This document shows, piece by piece, positions 41,712-52,364 of a DNA stretch of 64,000 nt (position 1 is its first letter; each line of letters begins with the position of its first letter). The position numbers and the translations under genes were made by a program. Origin of the DNA: Bacteriovoracaceae bacterium (lineage in GTDB: Bacteria > Bdellovibrionota > Bacteriovoracia > Bacteriovoracales > Bacteriovoracaceae). The DNA lies in assembly GCA_024711325.1 (NCBI GenBank), contig JANJTC010000001.1, positions 62,001 to 126,000 of the forward strand, written 5' to 3'. The notes under the pieces are model-generated. The model was not told where the DNA came from and did not search any database. It saw only the letters and a list, made by a program, of their open reading frames with translations.

Positions 41712-42458
41712 TCAGGCCTGGGCCACGGCCATAATAACGGAAATATTATCTTGGCCGCCATTATCATTGGCCTGTTGGATAAGTTCTTTTACCGTTTTGT
41801 CCAGATCCTCGATTTGGCAACGAGATGGGTCGGGAATGTTTCTCTGCACGATATGCAGGATGTCGCCATCAGAGACTTTTCCATGCAATCCGTCAGAGCA
41901 GATTAAAAAAATATCATTTTTGCAGATACGGTAGTTAAAAACATCCACCTGCAAATCACTTTCAAAGCCTACCGAGCGTACCAGGACATTCTTCTGAGGA
42001 TCTTTCACAGCATCTTCTCGGGTGTAAATTCCCATATTCAGCTTTTCTTGAACAAAAGAGTGGTCGCGGGTCATTTGATAAATATACCGATTGTTGATCA
42101 TATACACTCGGGAATCCCCGACGTTTCCGATCACCAATTGAGGGCCGTTAAAATGAATGGCCGAAACTGTGGTGCCCATACCATGGAGTTCAGGTTCTTG
42201 TTCGGCCTTATGTAAGATGGCCCGGTTAACTTCCTGGATGGTATTTTTCATCAGGACCTGAGGGTCCTGTTTAATATGTTGGGAGAAATATTCAGGCATG
42301 ACTTTTACTGACATCTGAGAGGCAATATCACCACCATTGTGACCACCCATACCGTCAGCTACGGCAAAAAAATGGTGAGAATGGTCTAAGCAAATCGAGT
42401 CTTGATTTGTCTTTCGTTTACGCCCAATATCTGTGGCACCAGTACAAAGTATTCCCAT
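41712..42458 (-). CDS. PP2C-type Ser/Thr protein phosphatase
   Basis: 248 residues of the Stp1/IreP type. Metal-binding motifs are complete: TDIGRKRKTNQDS (about 9-21), VADGMGGHNGGDIAS (about 34-48), GNVGDSRVYM (about 114-123), LICSDGLHGKVSDG (about 184-197) and GGQDNISVIM (about 234-243). It would reverse protein phosphorylation and stands divergent from prkA, a Ser/Thr kinase, which is a natural candidate partner. AAGG precedes the ATG. Confidence 0.92.
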   Translation of the reverse strand: MGILCTGATDIGRKRKTNQDSICLDHSHHFFAVADGMGGHNGGDIASQMSVKVMPEYFSQHIKQDPQVLMKNTIQEVNRAILHKAEQEPELHGMGTTVSAIHFNGPQLVIGNVGDSRVYMINNRYIYQMTRDHSFVQEKLNMGIYTREDAVKDPQKNVLVRSVGFESDLQVDVFNYRICKNDIFLICSDGLHGKVSDGDILHIVQRNIPDPSRCQIEDLDKTVKELIQQANDNGGQDNISVIMAVAQA

Positions 42459-42673
42459 AATCGCCTTGAGATAATTTCAATGATCCTTTTAATCATAGAG
42501 TGAACTGTGTTTTAGTCAAACAATTATCTGCAGATAGAATATTTGAACAAAATACTCGGAATGAGGGAGTGAGATTTACCATCTTCACGTATTCGTTTGG
42601 AGAAGTTACCTTTAAAGAGTAAAATAAATTAAGGGTTTATGTACCCATTAAAATCGCCTTAGGGAGGAAGTCC

Positions 42674-44737
42674 ATGGCAAGCTCCAATTTCGATATTCAG
42701 TCTTTTATTTCTCAGCACTACAATCCTAAAGACTTCTCTCATCTTCATTGGCAGGGAAGCTTTCAGGAGTATGTCGATCTTGTGATGAAGAATCCTAAGG
42801 TTGCCCGAAATTCTTTTCAAAGAATTTATGACATGATTATGAGTTACGGTACTTCTCAATATACCGAATATAAAAAAGATGTTGTTCGTTACCACTTCTT
42901 TGATGATCCGTTTGAGAATGGGAAAGACGCTATTTTTGGTATTGATGTTCACTTAATGAAATTGGTGAATTTCTTTCAAAGTGCGGCCCTAGGTTACGGA
43001 ACTGAGAAGAGGGTTCTTCTTCTTCATGGTCCGGTAGGGTCGGCCAAGTCTTCAATAGCCCGCTTACTTAAAAAAGGGCTTGAACATTATTCAAGAACTG
43101 ATGAAGGGGCCCTTTATACTTATGAATGGATTGATGAAGAGGGATCGGCCATCTTAGGTGGTCAGAAAATTTTTCCTTCTCCAATGCATGAAGAGCCATT
43201 AAAGCTTCTTCCTCCTGAAGTGCGAGATCGCTTTCTAGCTGAACTGGCAAAGGTGAATACCTCAAAATATAAGGTCCGTATTAAAGGTGAAGTCAATCCG
43301 GCCTGTCGATTCATCCTTAATGAATTCATGCTGAAATATGATGGCGACTGGAACCGCGTGATGAAACATTTACGAGTGAAACGTCTGGTCCTCTCGGAGA
43401 AAGACCGTCGTGGTATTGGTACATTCCAGCCAAAAGATGAAAAAAACCAGGATTCAACTGAATTAACTGGAGATATTAACTACCGTAAAATTGCTATTTA
43501 TGGATCTGACTCTGATCCACGTGCCTTTAACTTTGATGGTGAATTCAACATTGCTAACCGAGGAATCGTCGAATTTATCGAGATGTTGAAGCTGGACGTG
43601 GCCTTTTTGTACGATCTACTTGGAGCATCTCAAGAACAATCAATTAAGCCAAAGAAGTTTGCACAAACCAACATTGATCTGGTGATTCTTGGTCACACCA
43701 ATGAGCCAGAGTATAGAAAACTTCAGTCCAATGAATTTATGGAAGCTCTTCGTGACCGTACGGTTAAGATAGATGTTCCATATATTACTCGTCTGGACCA
43801 GGAAGCGAGGATTTACCGCAAGGATTATAATAAGGAAACAATTCCTAATATCCACATTGCACCCCATACCCTTGAGATGGCTTCAACTTGGGCGATTCTT
43901 ACTCGTCTGGAAGAGCCAAAAAAATCAGACTTAACTAAGCTTCAAAAACTCAAACTATATAATGGAAAAACTCTTCCGGGATATAATGAAGACAACGTGA
44001 AAGAGCTTCGTAAAGAAGCCGTTCGTGAAGGTTTGGAGGGGATATCTCCTCGTTATATTCAGGATAAAATCTCAAATGCCCTGGTTAAGAATGGGCACAT
44101 CGGTTGTCTAAATCCATTCATGGTGTTCAATGAACTGGAGAGTGGTCTTAAACACCATGCTCTGGTGAATTCACCTGAACAAATGGATCACTACCGTGAG
44201 ATGTTGGCAATCTGTCGTCAAGAGTATGAGGATATCGTCAAAAACGATGTTCAGAAGGCGATTTCTGTTGATGAATCAGCGATCCAGACTCTTTGTGCCA
44301 ATTACGTGGATAACGTCAAGGCCTATACTCAGAAAGAAAAAATCCGTAATAAATACTCTAATAAACTAGAGGAAGCGGATGAAAGATTTATGAGATCAAT
44401 TGAAGAGAAAATCGATATTCCTGAAAGCCGCAAGGATGATTTCCGTCGCGAGCTTATGAACTACATCGGTGCTCTGGCAATTGAAGGTAAACAATTTGAC
44501 TATAAGATGAATGAGCGTCTTCATCGTGCACTTGAACTTAAGCTTTTCGAAGATCAGCGAGACACCATCAAGCTCACAACGATTATTTCCAATGTGGTTG
44601 ATAAGCAAACCCAGGAAAAAATCGAAGTGGTTAAGAGCCGCTTGATTAAGAATTTCAATTACTGTGACATTTGTGCCACAGATGCATTGAATTTCGTTGC
44701 TTCAATCTTTGCCAAAGGCGATTCGATTAAGTCTTAA
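42674..44737 (+). CDS. prkA: PrkA-type serine protein kinase
   Basis: 687 residues. P-loop [10 protein letters not shown] (about 118-127) in an AAA-like fold and a C-terminal kinase-like region. It is YeaG/PrkA, which in E. coli and Bacillus acts in starvation, nitrogen stress or sporulation. A GGGAGGAAG ribosome binding site precedes the ATG. The 215-base region upstream has no gene; it holds a GGGT/ACCC inverted repeat near 42634-42647 and no clear promoter. It is followed by yeaH and spoVR in the usual order. Confidence 0.95.
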   Translation: MASSNFDIQSFISQHYNPKDFSHLHWQGSFQEYVDLVMKNPKVARNSFQRIYDMIMSYGTSQYTEYKKDVVRYHFFDDPFENGKDAIFGIDVHLMKLVNFFQSAALGYGTEKRVLLLHGPVGSAKSSIARLLKKGLEHYSRTDEGALYTYEWIDEEGSAILGGQKIFPSPMHEEPLKLLPPEVRDRFLAELAKVNTSKYKVRIKGEVNPACRFILNEFMLKYDGDWNRVMKHLRVKRLVLSEKDRRGIGTFQPKDEKNQDSTELTGDINYRKIAIYGSDSDPRAFNFDGEFNIANRGIVEFIEMLKLDVAFLYDLLGASQEQSIKPKKFAQTNIDLVILGHTNEPEYRKLQSNEFMEALRDRTVKIDVPYITRLDQEARIYRKDYNKETIPNIHIAPHTLEMASTWAILTRLEEPKKSDLTKLQKLKLYNGKTLPGYNEDNVKELRKEAVREGLEGISPRYIQDKISNALVKNGHIGCLNPFMVFNELESGLKHHALVNSPEQMDHYREMLAICRQEYEDIVKNDVQKAISVDESAIQTLCANYVDNVKAYTQKEKIRNKYSNKLEEADERFMRSIEEKIDIPESRKDDFRRELMNYIGALAIEGKQFDYKMNERLHRALELKLFEDQRDTIKLTTIISNVVDKQTQEKIEVVKSRLIKNFNYCDICATDALNFVASIFAKGDSIKS

Positions 44738-44747
44738 GGGGTTTTGA

Positions 44748-45866
44748 GTGGATCATCCGATTAAACGAGATCATGCCAGATTCCGGAAGATTGTTAAGGG
44801 TAAAATCCGTGACAATCTCCGGAAATATGTCTCTCAGGGAAACCAGATTATTCCCAAGGGAACGGATAAATTCACCGTTCCTATGCCGACGATTGATATT
44901 CCACGTTTCCGTTTTGGTGATAAATCTCAAGGCGGAATGGGACAAGGTCAAGGGCAGCCAGGTGATCCGGTTGATGGACAGCAGGACCCAAATGGTCAAC
45001 CTGGACAAGGTGAGGCCGGAGAAGGTGAAGGGAATAAGGAGCTTGAAGTTGAGCTCTCCCTTGATGAGCTGGCCCGAATTCTTGGTGATGAGCTGGAGCT
45101 TCCCAATATTGAACCGAAAGGCAAAAAGTCACTGAAGAGTACGGTGGATAGATATACCAATATCGGAACCACTGGACCGGATTCTCTTCGTCATTTACGT
45201 AGAACTTATAAGCAGGCCTTGAAAAGACAAATTGCGACTGATTCGTACGATCCTGAGAATCCTGCAGTCATTCCTATTCGTCGTGATTTCAGATACCGTT
45301 CATCTGACACCAAAGTTGAAATGCAGAATGCAGCTGTTGTGATTTACATGATGGATGTATCTGGATCAATGGGAGATGAGCAGAAGGAAATTGTCCGGAC
45401 TGAATCCTTCTGGATTAATCTTTGGCTTAAATCTCAATACAAAGATATTGAGATTCGTTACATCATTCACGATGCCACAGCTAAAGAAGTCGATGAACAA
45501 ACTTTTTTCCGCACTCGGGAGAGCGGTGGAACATTAATTTCTTCTGCCTATAACCTTTGTAAGGAGATCATTGAGAAGGATTACAATCCAAATGAATGGA
45601 ACATATATCCTTTTCATTTCTCGGATGGTGATAATTGGTCAGCAGATGATACCAAGCTTTGCCTGGAACTTCTTGATAACGTAATCCTGCCAGTTTCCAA
45701 TGTCTTTTGTTACGGACAGGTAGAAAGCCGTTACGGTTCAGGCCAGTTTTATAAAGATTTGACTGGGAAATACGGGACTGACACTGAGAAACTAATACTC
45801 TCAAAAATAAAAAATAAGGAAGGGATCCTGGACTCAATTAAAGAGTTTCTTGGAAAGGGGAAATAA
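44748..45866 (+). CDS. yeaH: YeaH/YhbH (DUF444) protein with VWA-like domain
   Basis: 372 residues from GTG. The N-terminal [20 protein letters not shown] (about 8-27) is the family opening. A Gly/Gln-rich linker (about 62-95) and a VWA-like domain follow with [14 protein letters not shown] (about 203-216), a complete metal site. It works with PrkA in stress responses; the molecular role is unknown. It starts 10 nt after prkA and overlaps the spoVR ATG by 1 nt. Confidence 0.92.
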   Translation: MDHPIKRDHARFRKIVKGKIRDNLRKYVSQGNQIIPKGTDKFTVPMPTIDIPRFRFGDKSQGGMGQGQGQPGDPVDGQQDPNGQPGQGEAGEGEGNKELEVELSLDELARILGDELELPNIEPKGKKSLKSTVDRYTNIGTTGPDSLRHLRRTYKQALKRQIATDSYDPENPAVIPIRRDFRYRSSDTKVEMQNAAVVIYMMDVSGSMGDEQKEIVRTESFWINLWLKSQYKDIEIRYIIHDATAKEVDEQTFFRTRESGGTLISSAYNLCKEIIEKDYNPNEWNIYPFHFSDGDNWSADDTKLCLELLDNVILPVSNVFCYGQVESRYGSGQFYKDLTGKYGTDTEKLILSKIKNKEGILDSIKEFLGKGK

Positions 45867-47371
45867 TGAACCGCTCGAAGCCCATTACTGGTGAACTTCT
45901 TGCCCTTAAGAATGAAATCGAAGGCTATGCCATCGGTTACGGTCTGGATTTTTTTCCACAGGTTTTTGAAGTCTGCGATTACGATACGATTAACATTCTG
46001 GCCGCTCAAGGGGGCTTTCCATCCCGATATCCTCATTGGAAATTTGGTATGGATTATGATCAGCTCTCAAAGGGCTACACCTATGGATTACAAAAAATCT
46101 ATGAGATGGTGATTAACACCAATCCTTGTTATGCCTATCTTTTGCAGGCCAATAACTGGGTTGATCAAAAAATCGTGATGGCCCACGTTTATGGACATAA
46201 TGATTTCTTTAAGAACAATGCCTGGTTTTCTAATACCAATCGCAAGATGATGGACGTCATGGCCAATCATGGCACTAAGATTCGCCGCTATATGGAGCGT
46301 TATGGCTACGACACGGTGGAAACCTTCATTGATAAAGTTTTATCTCTGGAAAATCTCCTGGATATTAATGAACTCTTTGAAACGAGTTCACTGAAACGTC
46401 ACCGCTTAGAGCTTAATCAGCAACAAATCGTTGAAAATGAAGATGATGGTTACCTGATCGATGATAGATCTCAGGCCCTAAAGTCGTTCATGCGTACCAA
46501 GGCCCGTCTTAACAAAAAAGAAGAAGTAAAAGTAGACGAGGAAGAATACGTGGCCGAAAAACCACTAAGCCACAAGACCAAGGATATTCTGGGATACCTT
46601 ATTCAGTATGCTCCTATCGAAGAGTGGCAGGCCGACATTATCGGAATCCTGCGGGAAGAGGCCTATTATTTTCTTCCTCAGCGAATGACCAAAATTATGA
46701 ACGAAGGCTGGGCAAGTTACTGGCACTCAACCATCATGACTCAAAAGGCCCTGGATGCTTCTGAGATCATTGATTTTGCCGATAAGCACGCCGGGGTTAT
46801 GCACATGAGTAAGCAGAATATTAACCCTTATAAGGTTGGTATTGAGCTTATGCGTGACATTGAGTACCGCTGGGATCGCGGTATGTTCGGTAAAGAGTAC
46901 AATGAGTGCACGGACATGCGTGAGAAGGCCTGTTGGGACACTAAGCTTGGAAAAGGTAAAGAGAAGATCTTTGAAGTGAGAAAGTCACACAATGACATCT
47001 CTTTTATTGATGAATTTTTAACGCCGGACTTCTGTGAGCGTCAGCAACTATTTACCTACAAGTACAATCCTCGCACTGGTCGTTTTGAGATTGACTCTAA
47101 AGATTTTCAGGCGATTAAACAGAAGCTTCTTTCCCAACTTACAAACTTCGGTCAGCCCATCATTGAAGTCGAAGATGGTAACTACATGAACCGTAAAGAA
47201 TTGCTTTTAAATCACGTTCACTACGGTGTCGATCTGGATGTGGGTTTTGCCAATGAAACTCTGCGAAATCTTTTCGCTATCTGGCGTCGTCCAGTTAACT
47301 TAAAGACCCGTTATGAAGAAAAAGATGTCATCTTCCATTTTGATGGAAAAGAATTCAGGCCCCATAGTTAG
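45866..47371 (+). CDS. spoVR: SpoVR-family protein (YcgB)
   Basis: 501 residues; YGHNDFFKNNAWF (about 109-121), then EEWQADIIGILREEAYYF (about 252-269) and NEGWASYWHS (about 279-288), as in SpoVR. Needed for spore cortex in Bacillus and of unknown function elsewhere; almost always with PrkA and YeaH, as here. The last 17 nt overlap the convergent alpha/beta-hydrolase gene. Confidence 0.94.
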   Translation: MNRSKPITGELLALKNEIEGYAIGYGLDFFPQVFEVCDYDTINILAAQGGFPSRYPHWKFGMDYDQLSKGYTYGLQKIYEMVINTNPCYAYLLQANNWVDQKIVMAHVYGHNDFFKNNAWFSNTNRKMMDVMANHGTKIRRYMERYGYDTVETFIDKVLSLENLLDINELFETSSLKRHRLELNQQQIVENEDDGYLIDDRSQALKSFMRTKARLNKKEEVKVDEEEYVAEKPLSHKTKDILGYLIQYAPIEEWQADIIGILREEAYYFLPQRMTKIMNEGWASYWHSTIMTQKALDASEIIDFADKHAGVMHMSKQNINPYKVGIELMRDIEYRWDRGMFGKEYNECTDMREKACWDTKLGKGKEKIFEVRKSHNDISFIDEFLTPDFCERQQLFTYKYNPRTGRFEIDSKDFQAIKQKLLSQLTNFGQPIIEVEDGNYMNRKELLLNHVHYGVDLDVGFANETLRNLFAIWRRPVNLKTRYEEKDVIFHFDGKEFRPHS

Positions 47372-48083
47372 TAATTCCCAGGAAGGTTTCGATCTTCCTG
47401 GTGAACTTATCCCACTCCGATTTTTCAAAATAATCCGGATGAAATAGAATATGGTGTCCACCTAGACCCATCTTAAGGTAGTCCCTCTCGATAAAATCTA
47501 CATCCTTAAGTTCTTCTTTTAGCTTTTGTGCATGAACCAGCTCATCTTTGGGATCAATCATTATCATCGTCGGGATTCTGAAAGACTTTCTGATTTTCTG
47601 AAAGGTAAGGATACCTTGGACCAAAGTATTGTATTCTCCGGCCGTGAGTATTTCATAGCGCCGGAATTTTTTGGGAGCAAGACTCTTGATAACAATAAAG
47701 GATGGTATAACCCTTAATAGTTTTTCTATGATCTTTTGACGATGAATATAGAGAGCAGGAGCGAGGAGAACTTGTTTTAGTGGACGATGGGGATGATTCT
47801 TTTCAAGCCACAATTGCAAATACAGAGCGCCATGGGAAAAAGCAATAGCGTAGTAGGGAGTGTCTTTGAGCCTCTTCATGCTCTGTTCAAAAGCAGTCAG
47901 GGCACTTTTTAAATTGCGGGCCTCTCTTCTGTCATGGCCATGCCCCGGTAATACCACCAGCTCTGTCTCAAAACCGAGATCTTTAAAGTGAGTTATCAAG
48001 GGTCCGAAACATTCTTGGTTGTTATTCAAACCATGAAAAAAAATAATTTTAGGGCGTAGGGATAAGTCGTATGAGTTTGTCAT
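47355..48083 (-). CDS. Alpha/beta-hydrolase-fold protein
   Basis: 242 residues, no signal peptide. IIFFHGLNNNQECFG (about 13-27) is the oxyanion-side HG loop, VVLPGHGHDRREARN follows, and AFSHGALYLQLWL (about 79-91) holds the nucleophile in a reduced G-x-S-x-G (FSHGA). MIDPKDELVHA (about 182-192) carries the acid and GGHH (about 216-219) the histidine. Probably a lipase or esterase, substrate unknown. It overlaps the upstream TPR-like gene by 35 nt. Confidence 0.8.
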   Translation of the reverse strand: MTNSYDLSLRPKIIFFHGLNNNQECFGPLITHFKDLGFETELVVLPGHGHDRREARNLKSALTAFEQSMKRLKDTPYYAIAFSHGALYLQLWLEKNHPHRPLKQVLLAPALYIHRQKIIEKLLRVIPSFIVIKSLAPKKFRRYEILTAGEYNTLVQGILTFQKIRKSFRIPTMIMIDPKDELVHAQKLKEELKDVDFIERDYLKMGLGGHHILFHPDYFEKSEWDKFTRKIETFLGITNYGA

Positions 48084-49473
48084 CCATCTCTTCTATATCT
48101 AATTGGTTAACGAAAACGGTTTCCGTTAACGGTTGGTTTAAATCATCTTTGGTGAGTTTTTCCCATTCTTTTATATCTGATACCTTTTCATCCCGTCTGA
48201 TCGTAAGTGGAAATGCATCCCATTGAGAAAGCTGAAATAAGACCCAACAATTAACAATATCATACTGATCACAACTTTGCAGGGCCTGTTTTCTCACCAT
48301 CTCCGGTTTGTTCTGCATTAAGGCGGTAAAACTTCCCAGCTGTGTCACCTCGATAGTTGTTCCTTTGCGAGACCTTTGAGAAATGACTTCCAGAACACGA
48401 TTGGCCCCGTCGTAATCGCCTTTTTGCATTAAAAAAGCACTTATCAGAGTTAGCTTATTAATCTGAGTTTGAGGCGAAGCAATCACTTGCTCGGCAAATT
48501 TACTTCCACCTTCCCAGTCACCTAAAAGCCAGGCGAGAGGCAAGATTCGTTCCATCGCATTTTGTGAGTTCTGTTTTTGCTCCAGCGCCAGTTTAAACTG
48601 AGCGTAGGCCAGTTCATATTTATTTCTCAGAATATAAAGATTACCTTTGATATTTTCAGCATTGGGGGATTTCAGATCTTCAACAAACTTATAGGATTTT
48701 GCCAAAGCTCCGGTTCTGAAAAAAGTTTGTCCAGCAAGCTCACGTATTTCAGGGTCCTGTAACTGATCAACCGTCAGCTCCGGTATTTGATTTAAAATCA
48801 GACTTTCTTGATTGAGATAAAGAGCGAGCTTCATCATGACCTTAACTTCATCATTATCCAGTGCCGCTAATTTCAATCTTTTAAAGGGAATCTTGGTAAT
48901 TCCCCGGCCTGGATTAAGTTTCAGCTGTACCAAAGTTTCCAGCCAAATCAGATTCATATCCTGAAAGTGTCCCAAGTTCTCCAATTTACATCTGACCCAG
49001 TCATTTTCCAGTTCATAGGTCTTACTCAGAACAATTTGATTCAGAACTTTGAGAACGCAGATCTTTGCATAATGGGGAATATCCTGAATCTCAGGACGTG
49101 AACTGTAGAAGTATGATTTTTCAAAATCACTTTCTATGAAAGAGAGCATGGCCAGATATCGGTAGATAATAGGTCTAAGCTTGGTTTGGGTATATGCAAG
49201 CTTTGATAAATGGACTTTTGCCAGTCTGATTTCACCATTTAAAAGATAGTACTTAACCTTTTTAAGATCATTATTTTGGTTTCTCAGTTCGGAGAAAAGA
49301 ACCCGATTAAGTTCTTTGGTGTCATAGATACTAGGCGGAGGTTTTAGCTCACCTCTGCGGGAGAGAAGACCTTCAGTGGCATAACTAATGGAACCTCCAT
49401 CATTTCTAATGGGGAGCTCACTTGCCAAGGCATTCATCGCAACCATTAAAAGAGCTACAAATAATAACTTCAT
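48049..49473 (-). CDS. Periplasmic TPR-like helical protein
   Basis: 474 residues from the ATG at 49473; an in-frame ATG at 49521 would add 16 residues before the signal peptide. The signal (MKLLFVALLMVAMNALAS) is followed by helical repeats with TPR spacing, such as YILRNKYELAYAQFKLALEQ near 290. Probably a periplasmic scaffold; no enzyme motif seen. Its start faces the next secreted-protein gene across a 48-base gap, and it overlaps the hydrolase gene, so the region reads as one divergent unit. Confidence 0.6.
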   Translation of the reverse strand: MKLLFVALLMVAMNALASELPIRNDGGSISYATEGLLSRRGELKPPPSIYDTKELNRVLFSELRNQNNDLKKVKYYLLNGEIRLAKVHLSKLAYTQTKLRPIIYRYLAMLSFIESDFEKSYFYSSRPEIQDIPHYAKICVLKVLNQIVLSKTYELENDWVRCKLENLGHFQDMNLIWLETLVQLKLNPGRGITKIPFKRLKLAALDNDEVKVMMKLALYLNQESLILNQIPELTVDQLQDPEIRELAGQTFFRTGALAKSYKFVEDLKSPNAENIKGNLYILRNKYELAYAQFKLALEQKQNSQNAMERILPLAWLLGDWEGGSKFAEQVIASPQTQINKLTLISAFLMQKGDYDGANRVLEVISQRSRKGTTIEVTQLGSFTALMQNKPEMVRKQALQSCDQYDIVNCWVLFQLSQWDAFPLTIRRDEKVSDIKEWEKLTKDDLNQPLTETVFVNQLDIEEMDDKLIRLIPTP

Positions 49474-49521
49474 GGTAAACCTATCGAAATATTCTCCGAT
49501 AAGTTTAAAAAGACATTCCAT

Positions 49522-51156
49522 ATGATTAAACTTGTCGGTTATTTGCTATTTTTGATTCCCTGCGTGGCCAGTGCCTTGGTACCGGTTGAAGGCATCCTTA
49601 TGGGAGAGGCCCTCAGCGACATTCAAACTGATCCCCTTCTTAAAATTTTTAGTGATATTTATGATAAATCCAAAGAAGGCGAAAATAAAAAAATCAAGCT
49701 CTATCAGGCCACTTTTGAAAATGGCCAAGGGTTGGTTGAAAGTTGCTCCTATCTGGATCAGTCCAAATACTCAACTCCTTGGGAAGAAAAGCAGGCCCGT
49801 CGTAGCATGGCCGCAACTCTTCAATATATCGGTTTGGATACCAGTATCAAAGCGATTGGTGCTTATGCTAAGAAGCTTGAAGTAGGTGAGGACGAGTTTA
49901 AAAGACTTTCGAATAATCTGGTAAAAAATTATTGCTCTAAAAACATCACTATTTTTTCTTTAAGAAATCTTGAAAAATCTCTCGATTATTATTATCAAAA
50001 TCCACAAACAACTTTGATACCTTCTATTGAAACTTCCCCTTTTGCTACGGCGATGGTCAAAACAATCACTGAAAAGAACAGCGCCCGCTCAAAAGAATTT
50101 GATCTTGTAATCCGGAACTTCCGGGCCTTTTGTTCATGGGGGGGAGAGGTTGAAGATTACCGGATGCTGACTCCTTATCTTAATAATCCTTTTATCATGT
50201 CATTTGTCATCAGGAACATGCTTGGTATCCAGAATGCAGTTGATGTAATACAAAAGAAAGTTGTCTCAGTTCCAGCGGAATCTACCGTACAGGTTATTTG
50301 CACTGATCTCATTTGCCGGAAAGAAAACCTTAATACTTTTAAAGTTAAATTTCCGCGTAGTGTAGGGTCCACTGGCATCCTCACAGATTTGCAAAAAAAT
50401 TATTGTCATCATTTTCGCTATCAAGATTCTTCGCAGGTAACTAATCATGAATCACGGGCGTGGATTAAATCCATGGAACTGGAAGATCCGATTCTTGAGA
50501 CATCCCAATTCATCTCTCTCATGACCGGCGTTCCTGATTTTTTCAATGGAGTGGAAACTTATCGTGAAATTCCTCTACTGGTAAGAAGTAGCGTCGATGA
50601 AAGATGGACTCTATGGGCCCGAAGAGTTTTAAGCAGTTTTTCAAAAGATCTGCTTTATGAGGAGTCAATTAAAATAAGAGTTGAGCCCCGAAGAGATCTG
50701 GCGGCCTTGGCGGAAAGGGGCTTTCAGGTTGATTTTAATGTGACTTTAGGTGAAATGGATCGTCTCATGAAAGATGAGGATAAACTTGATCTGACTTTTG
50801 ATTTAAAATTAAGTAAAAATTATCTGCGACAAATGAAGGTTAAATGGCAAATTCTTGAAAGAGACATTGATATGGACGGACAAAAACTTTTCAGAGAAGA
50901 AGTTGCCAGATACCTTGATCTCCAATTAAAGAACAAAGAAAAACTCTTTACCCAAAAAATGTGGAATAGTGATTTTTCTAAGTTAATTGCTGATGAACTA
51001 CTGCAGCAGACTCTTAAATATCAGGGTTCTCTCTTTGATTCTTATCAAGATGAAGTTTTAAAAATTCCCGTAAAATTCTCTTATGGAATCTTTGCCATCA
51101 GTTACCTTCGTTATAAGGCCGATGTGGCCGCAGGCCGCCTTAAATTAAATCTATAG
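49522..51156 (+). CDS. Large secreted protein of unknown function
   Basis: 544 residues with signal peptide (about 1-18, then LVPVEG). Helical N-terminal half with scattered cysteines, followed by a charged C-terminal half containing VEPRRDLAALAERGFQ and many amphipathic segments. No family recognised. No Shine-Dalgarno sequence before the ATG. It is divergent from the TPR-like gene and unlinked to the sigma factor downstream. Confidence 0.6.
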   Translation: MIKLVGYLLFLIPCVASALVPVEGILMGEALSDIQTDPLLKIFSDIYDKSKEGENKKIKLYQATFENGQGLVESCSYLDQSKYSTPWEEKQARRSMAATLQYIGLDTSIKAIGAYAKKLEVGEDEFKRLSNNLVKNYCSKNITIFSLRNLEKSLDYYYQNPQTTLIPSIETSPFATAMVKTITEKNSARSKEFDLVIRNFRAFCSWGGEVEDYRMLTPYLNNPFIMSFVIRNMLGIQNAVDVIQKKVVSVPAESTVQVICTDLICRKENLNTFKVKFPRSVGSTGILTDLQKNYCHHFRYQDSSQVTNHESRAWIKSMELEDPILETSQFISLMTGVPDFFNGVETYREIPLLVRSSVDERWTLWARRVLSSFSKDLLYEESIKIRVEPRRDLAALAERGFQVDFNVTLGEMDRLMKDEDKLDLTFDLKLSKNYLRQMKVKWQILERDIDMDGQKLFREEVARYLDLQLKNKEKLFTQKMWNSDFSKLIADELLQQTLKYQGSLFDSYQDEVLKIPVKFSYGIFAISYLRYKADVAAGRLKLNL

Positions 51157-51186
51157 ACTTTTAAAATTATATTCACTGGAGTACTC

Positions 51187-51216
51187 TTGACTAAATTTCA
51201 AGTGGACCCATTTTAT
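51187..51216 (+). promoter_or_regulatory. Promoter for the sigma-32-like gene
   Basis: TTGACT (51187-51192), 18-bp spacer, TTTTAT (51211-51216), ending 4 nt before the ATG at 51221, which has no ribosome binding site. Confidence 0.5.
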
Positions 51217-51220
51217 TCCT

Positions 51221-52255
51221 ATGGCAAAAAAAATTACTAAAGCTGATGTCACTCCTGAAATCGTTGACCCGCAAAAAAAGTCGACGACGAAGAAAAAAGA
51301 TCATGTGATTGAAGTAAGTGTTGAAGCAGATGAAGATTTTCTGGATCCGATGGGACCCAATGAGGCCCTTATCCCTAAAATGGTTGAGTCTCTTCCCGTT
51401 TTAAAACAAAGTACCTCATTAAAAGTTCAGGACCCCCTGACTCTTTATTTAAAAGAAATTTCTCGTCATAAATTATTAACGATTGAAGAGGAAAGAGATC
51501 TGACAGCTGAACTCCTCCGGACCGGTGATATTGAAGTTGCCAAGAAACTGGTGTTGGCCAACCTGAGACTCGTGGTTAAAATCGCCCTTGAATACAAGAG
51601 TGCCTACAAAAACATCATGGATCTGATTCAAGAGGGGAATATCGGTCTTATGAAGGCCGTCTCAAAATATGACCCATCTAAAGGTGCTAAACTTTCTTAT
51701 TATGCCAGTTGGTGGATTCGATCTTACATATTAAAATTTATTCTGGATAATTTTCGTTTGGTTAAAATCGGAACCACTCAGGAACAAAAGAAACTTTTTT
51801 ATAATCTCATGCGTGAAAAACAGCGTTTGATGAATATGGGAATTAATCCTGACGTCAAACTGCTCTCAGAAAATCTTGGAGTTTCAGAGAAGTCGGTGGT
51901 TGAGATGGACCAACGTCTTAGTACTCATGGTCAGGAAATCAGCCTTGATAGGCCCCTTGACGAAGACGGAGGGCGTCAAACCTTAGGAGATGTTCTGGGG
52001 GATGATGAAGACTCTTTGGAAAGTAAATTGGCCGACCTTCAGAATCTGGAAATTCTCAAAGAACAATTAGGAGAGTTTGTTAAAGGACTTAAGCCTCGTG
52101 ACCAAGAAATCTTTAAAAAACGATTACTTAGTGAAATTCCAGAGAGTCTGCAGAGTATTGCTGATCAGTACGGAGTTTCGCGCGAGAGAATCCGTCAAGT
52201 GGAAGAGCGTCTGATCGAGCAATTAAAGATTTACATGTCTGAATTTCTTAGATAA
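51221..52255 (+). CDS. rpoH: Sigma-70-family factor, sigma-32 (RpoH) type
   Basis: 344 residues. A charged N-terminal tail (1-65) precedes the core. Region 1.2 reads DPLTLYLKEISRHKLLT, region 2 reads NLRLVVKIALEY, then DLIQEGNIGLMKAVSKYDP and YASWWIRSYI. Region 3 is LSENLGVSEKSV and region 4 is QSIADQYGVSRERIRQVEER. It lacks the region 1.1 block and non-conserved insert of RpoD. The sigma-32 assignment is by size and region spacing; it could be another general-stress sigma of this lineage. No Shine-Dalgarno; probable leaderless transcript. Confidence 0.83.
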   Translation: MAKKITKADVTPEIVDPQKKSTTKKKDHVIEVSVEADEDFLDPMGPNEALIPKMVESLPVLKQSTSLKVQDPLTLYLKEISRHKLLTIEEERDLTAELLRTGDIEVAKKLVLANLRLVVKIALEYKSAYKNIMDLIQEGNIGLMKAVSKYDPSKGAKLSYYASWWIRSYILKFILDNFRLVKIGTTQEQKKLFYNLMREKQRLMNMGINPDVKLLSENLGVSEKSVVEMDQRLSTHGQEISLDRPLDEDGGRQTLGDVLGDDEDSLESKLADLQNLEILKEQLGEFVKGLKPRDQEIFKKRLLSEIPESLQSIADQYGVSRERIRQVEERLIEQLKIYMSEFLR

Positions 52256-52364
52256 AACCTCATATAAGTTCATAATTTAACGAGGAAATGATGGCAATAA
52301 CGCTCAATCATTTTACCTTGTACTTGGTTCCAAAGTAAGTTTGGTGCTAGGGCAAAGGAGACAC

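Noticed and set aside
42570-42623. GTG-initiated 17-codon frame upstream of prkA
   Set aside because: The purine run touches the GTG with no usable spacing.
52288-52338. 15-16-codon frame after AGGAA before rpsO
   Set aside because: No conservation evidence, and the spacing from the purine run is short; it may be chance in an AT-rich leader.
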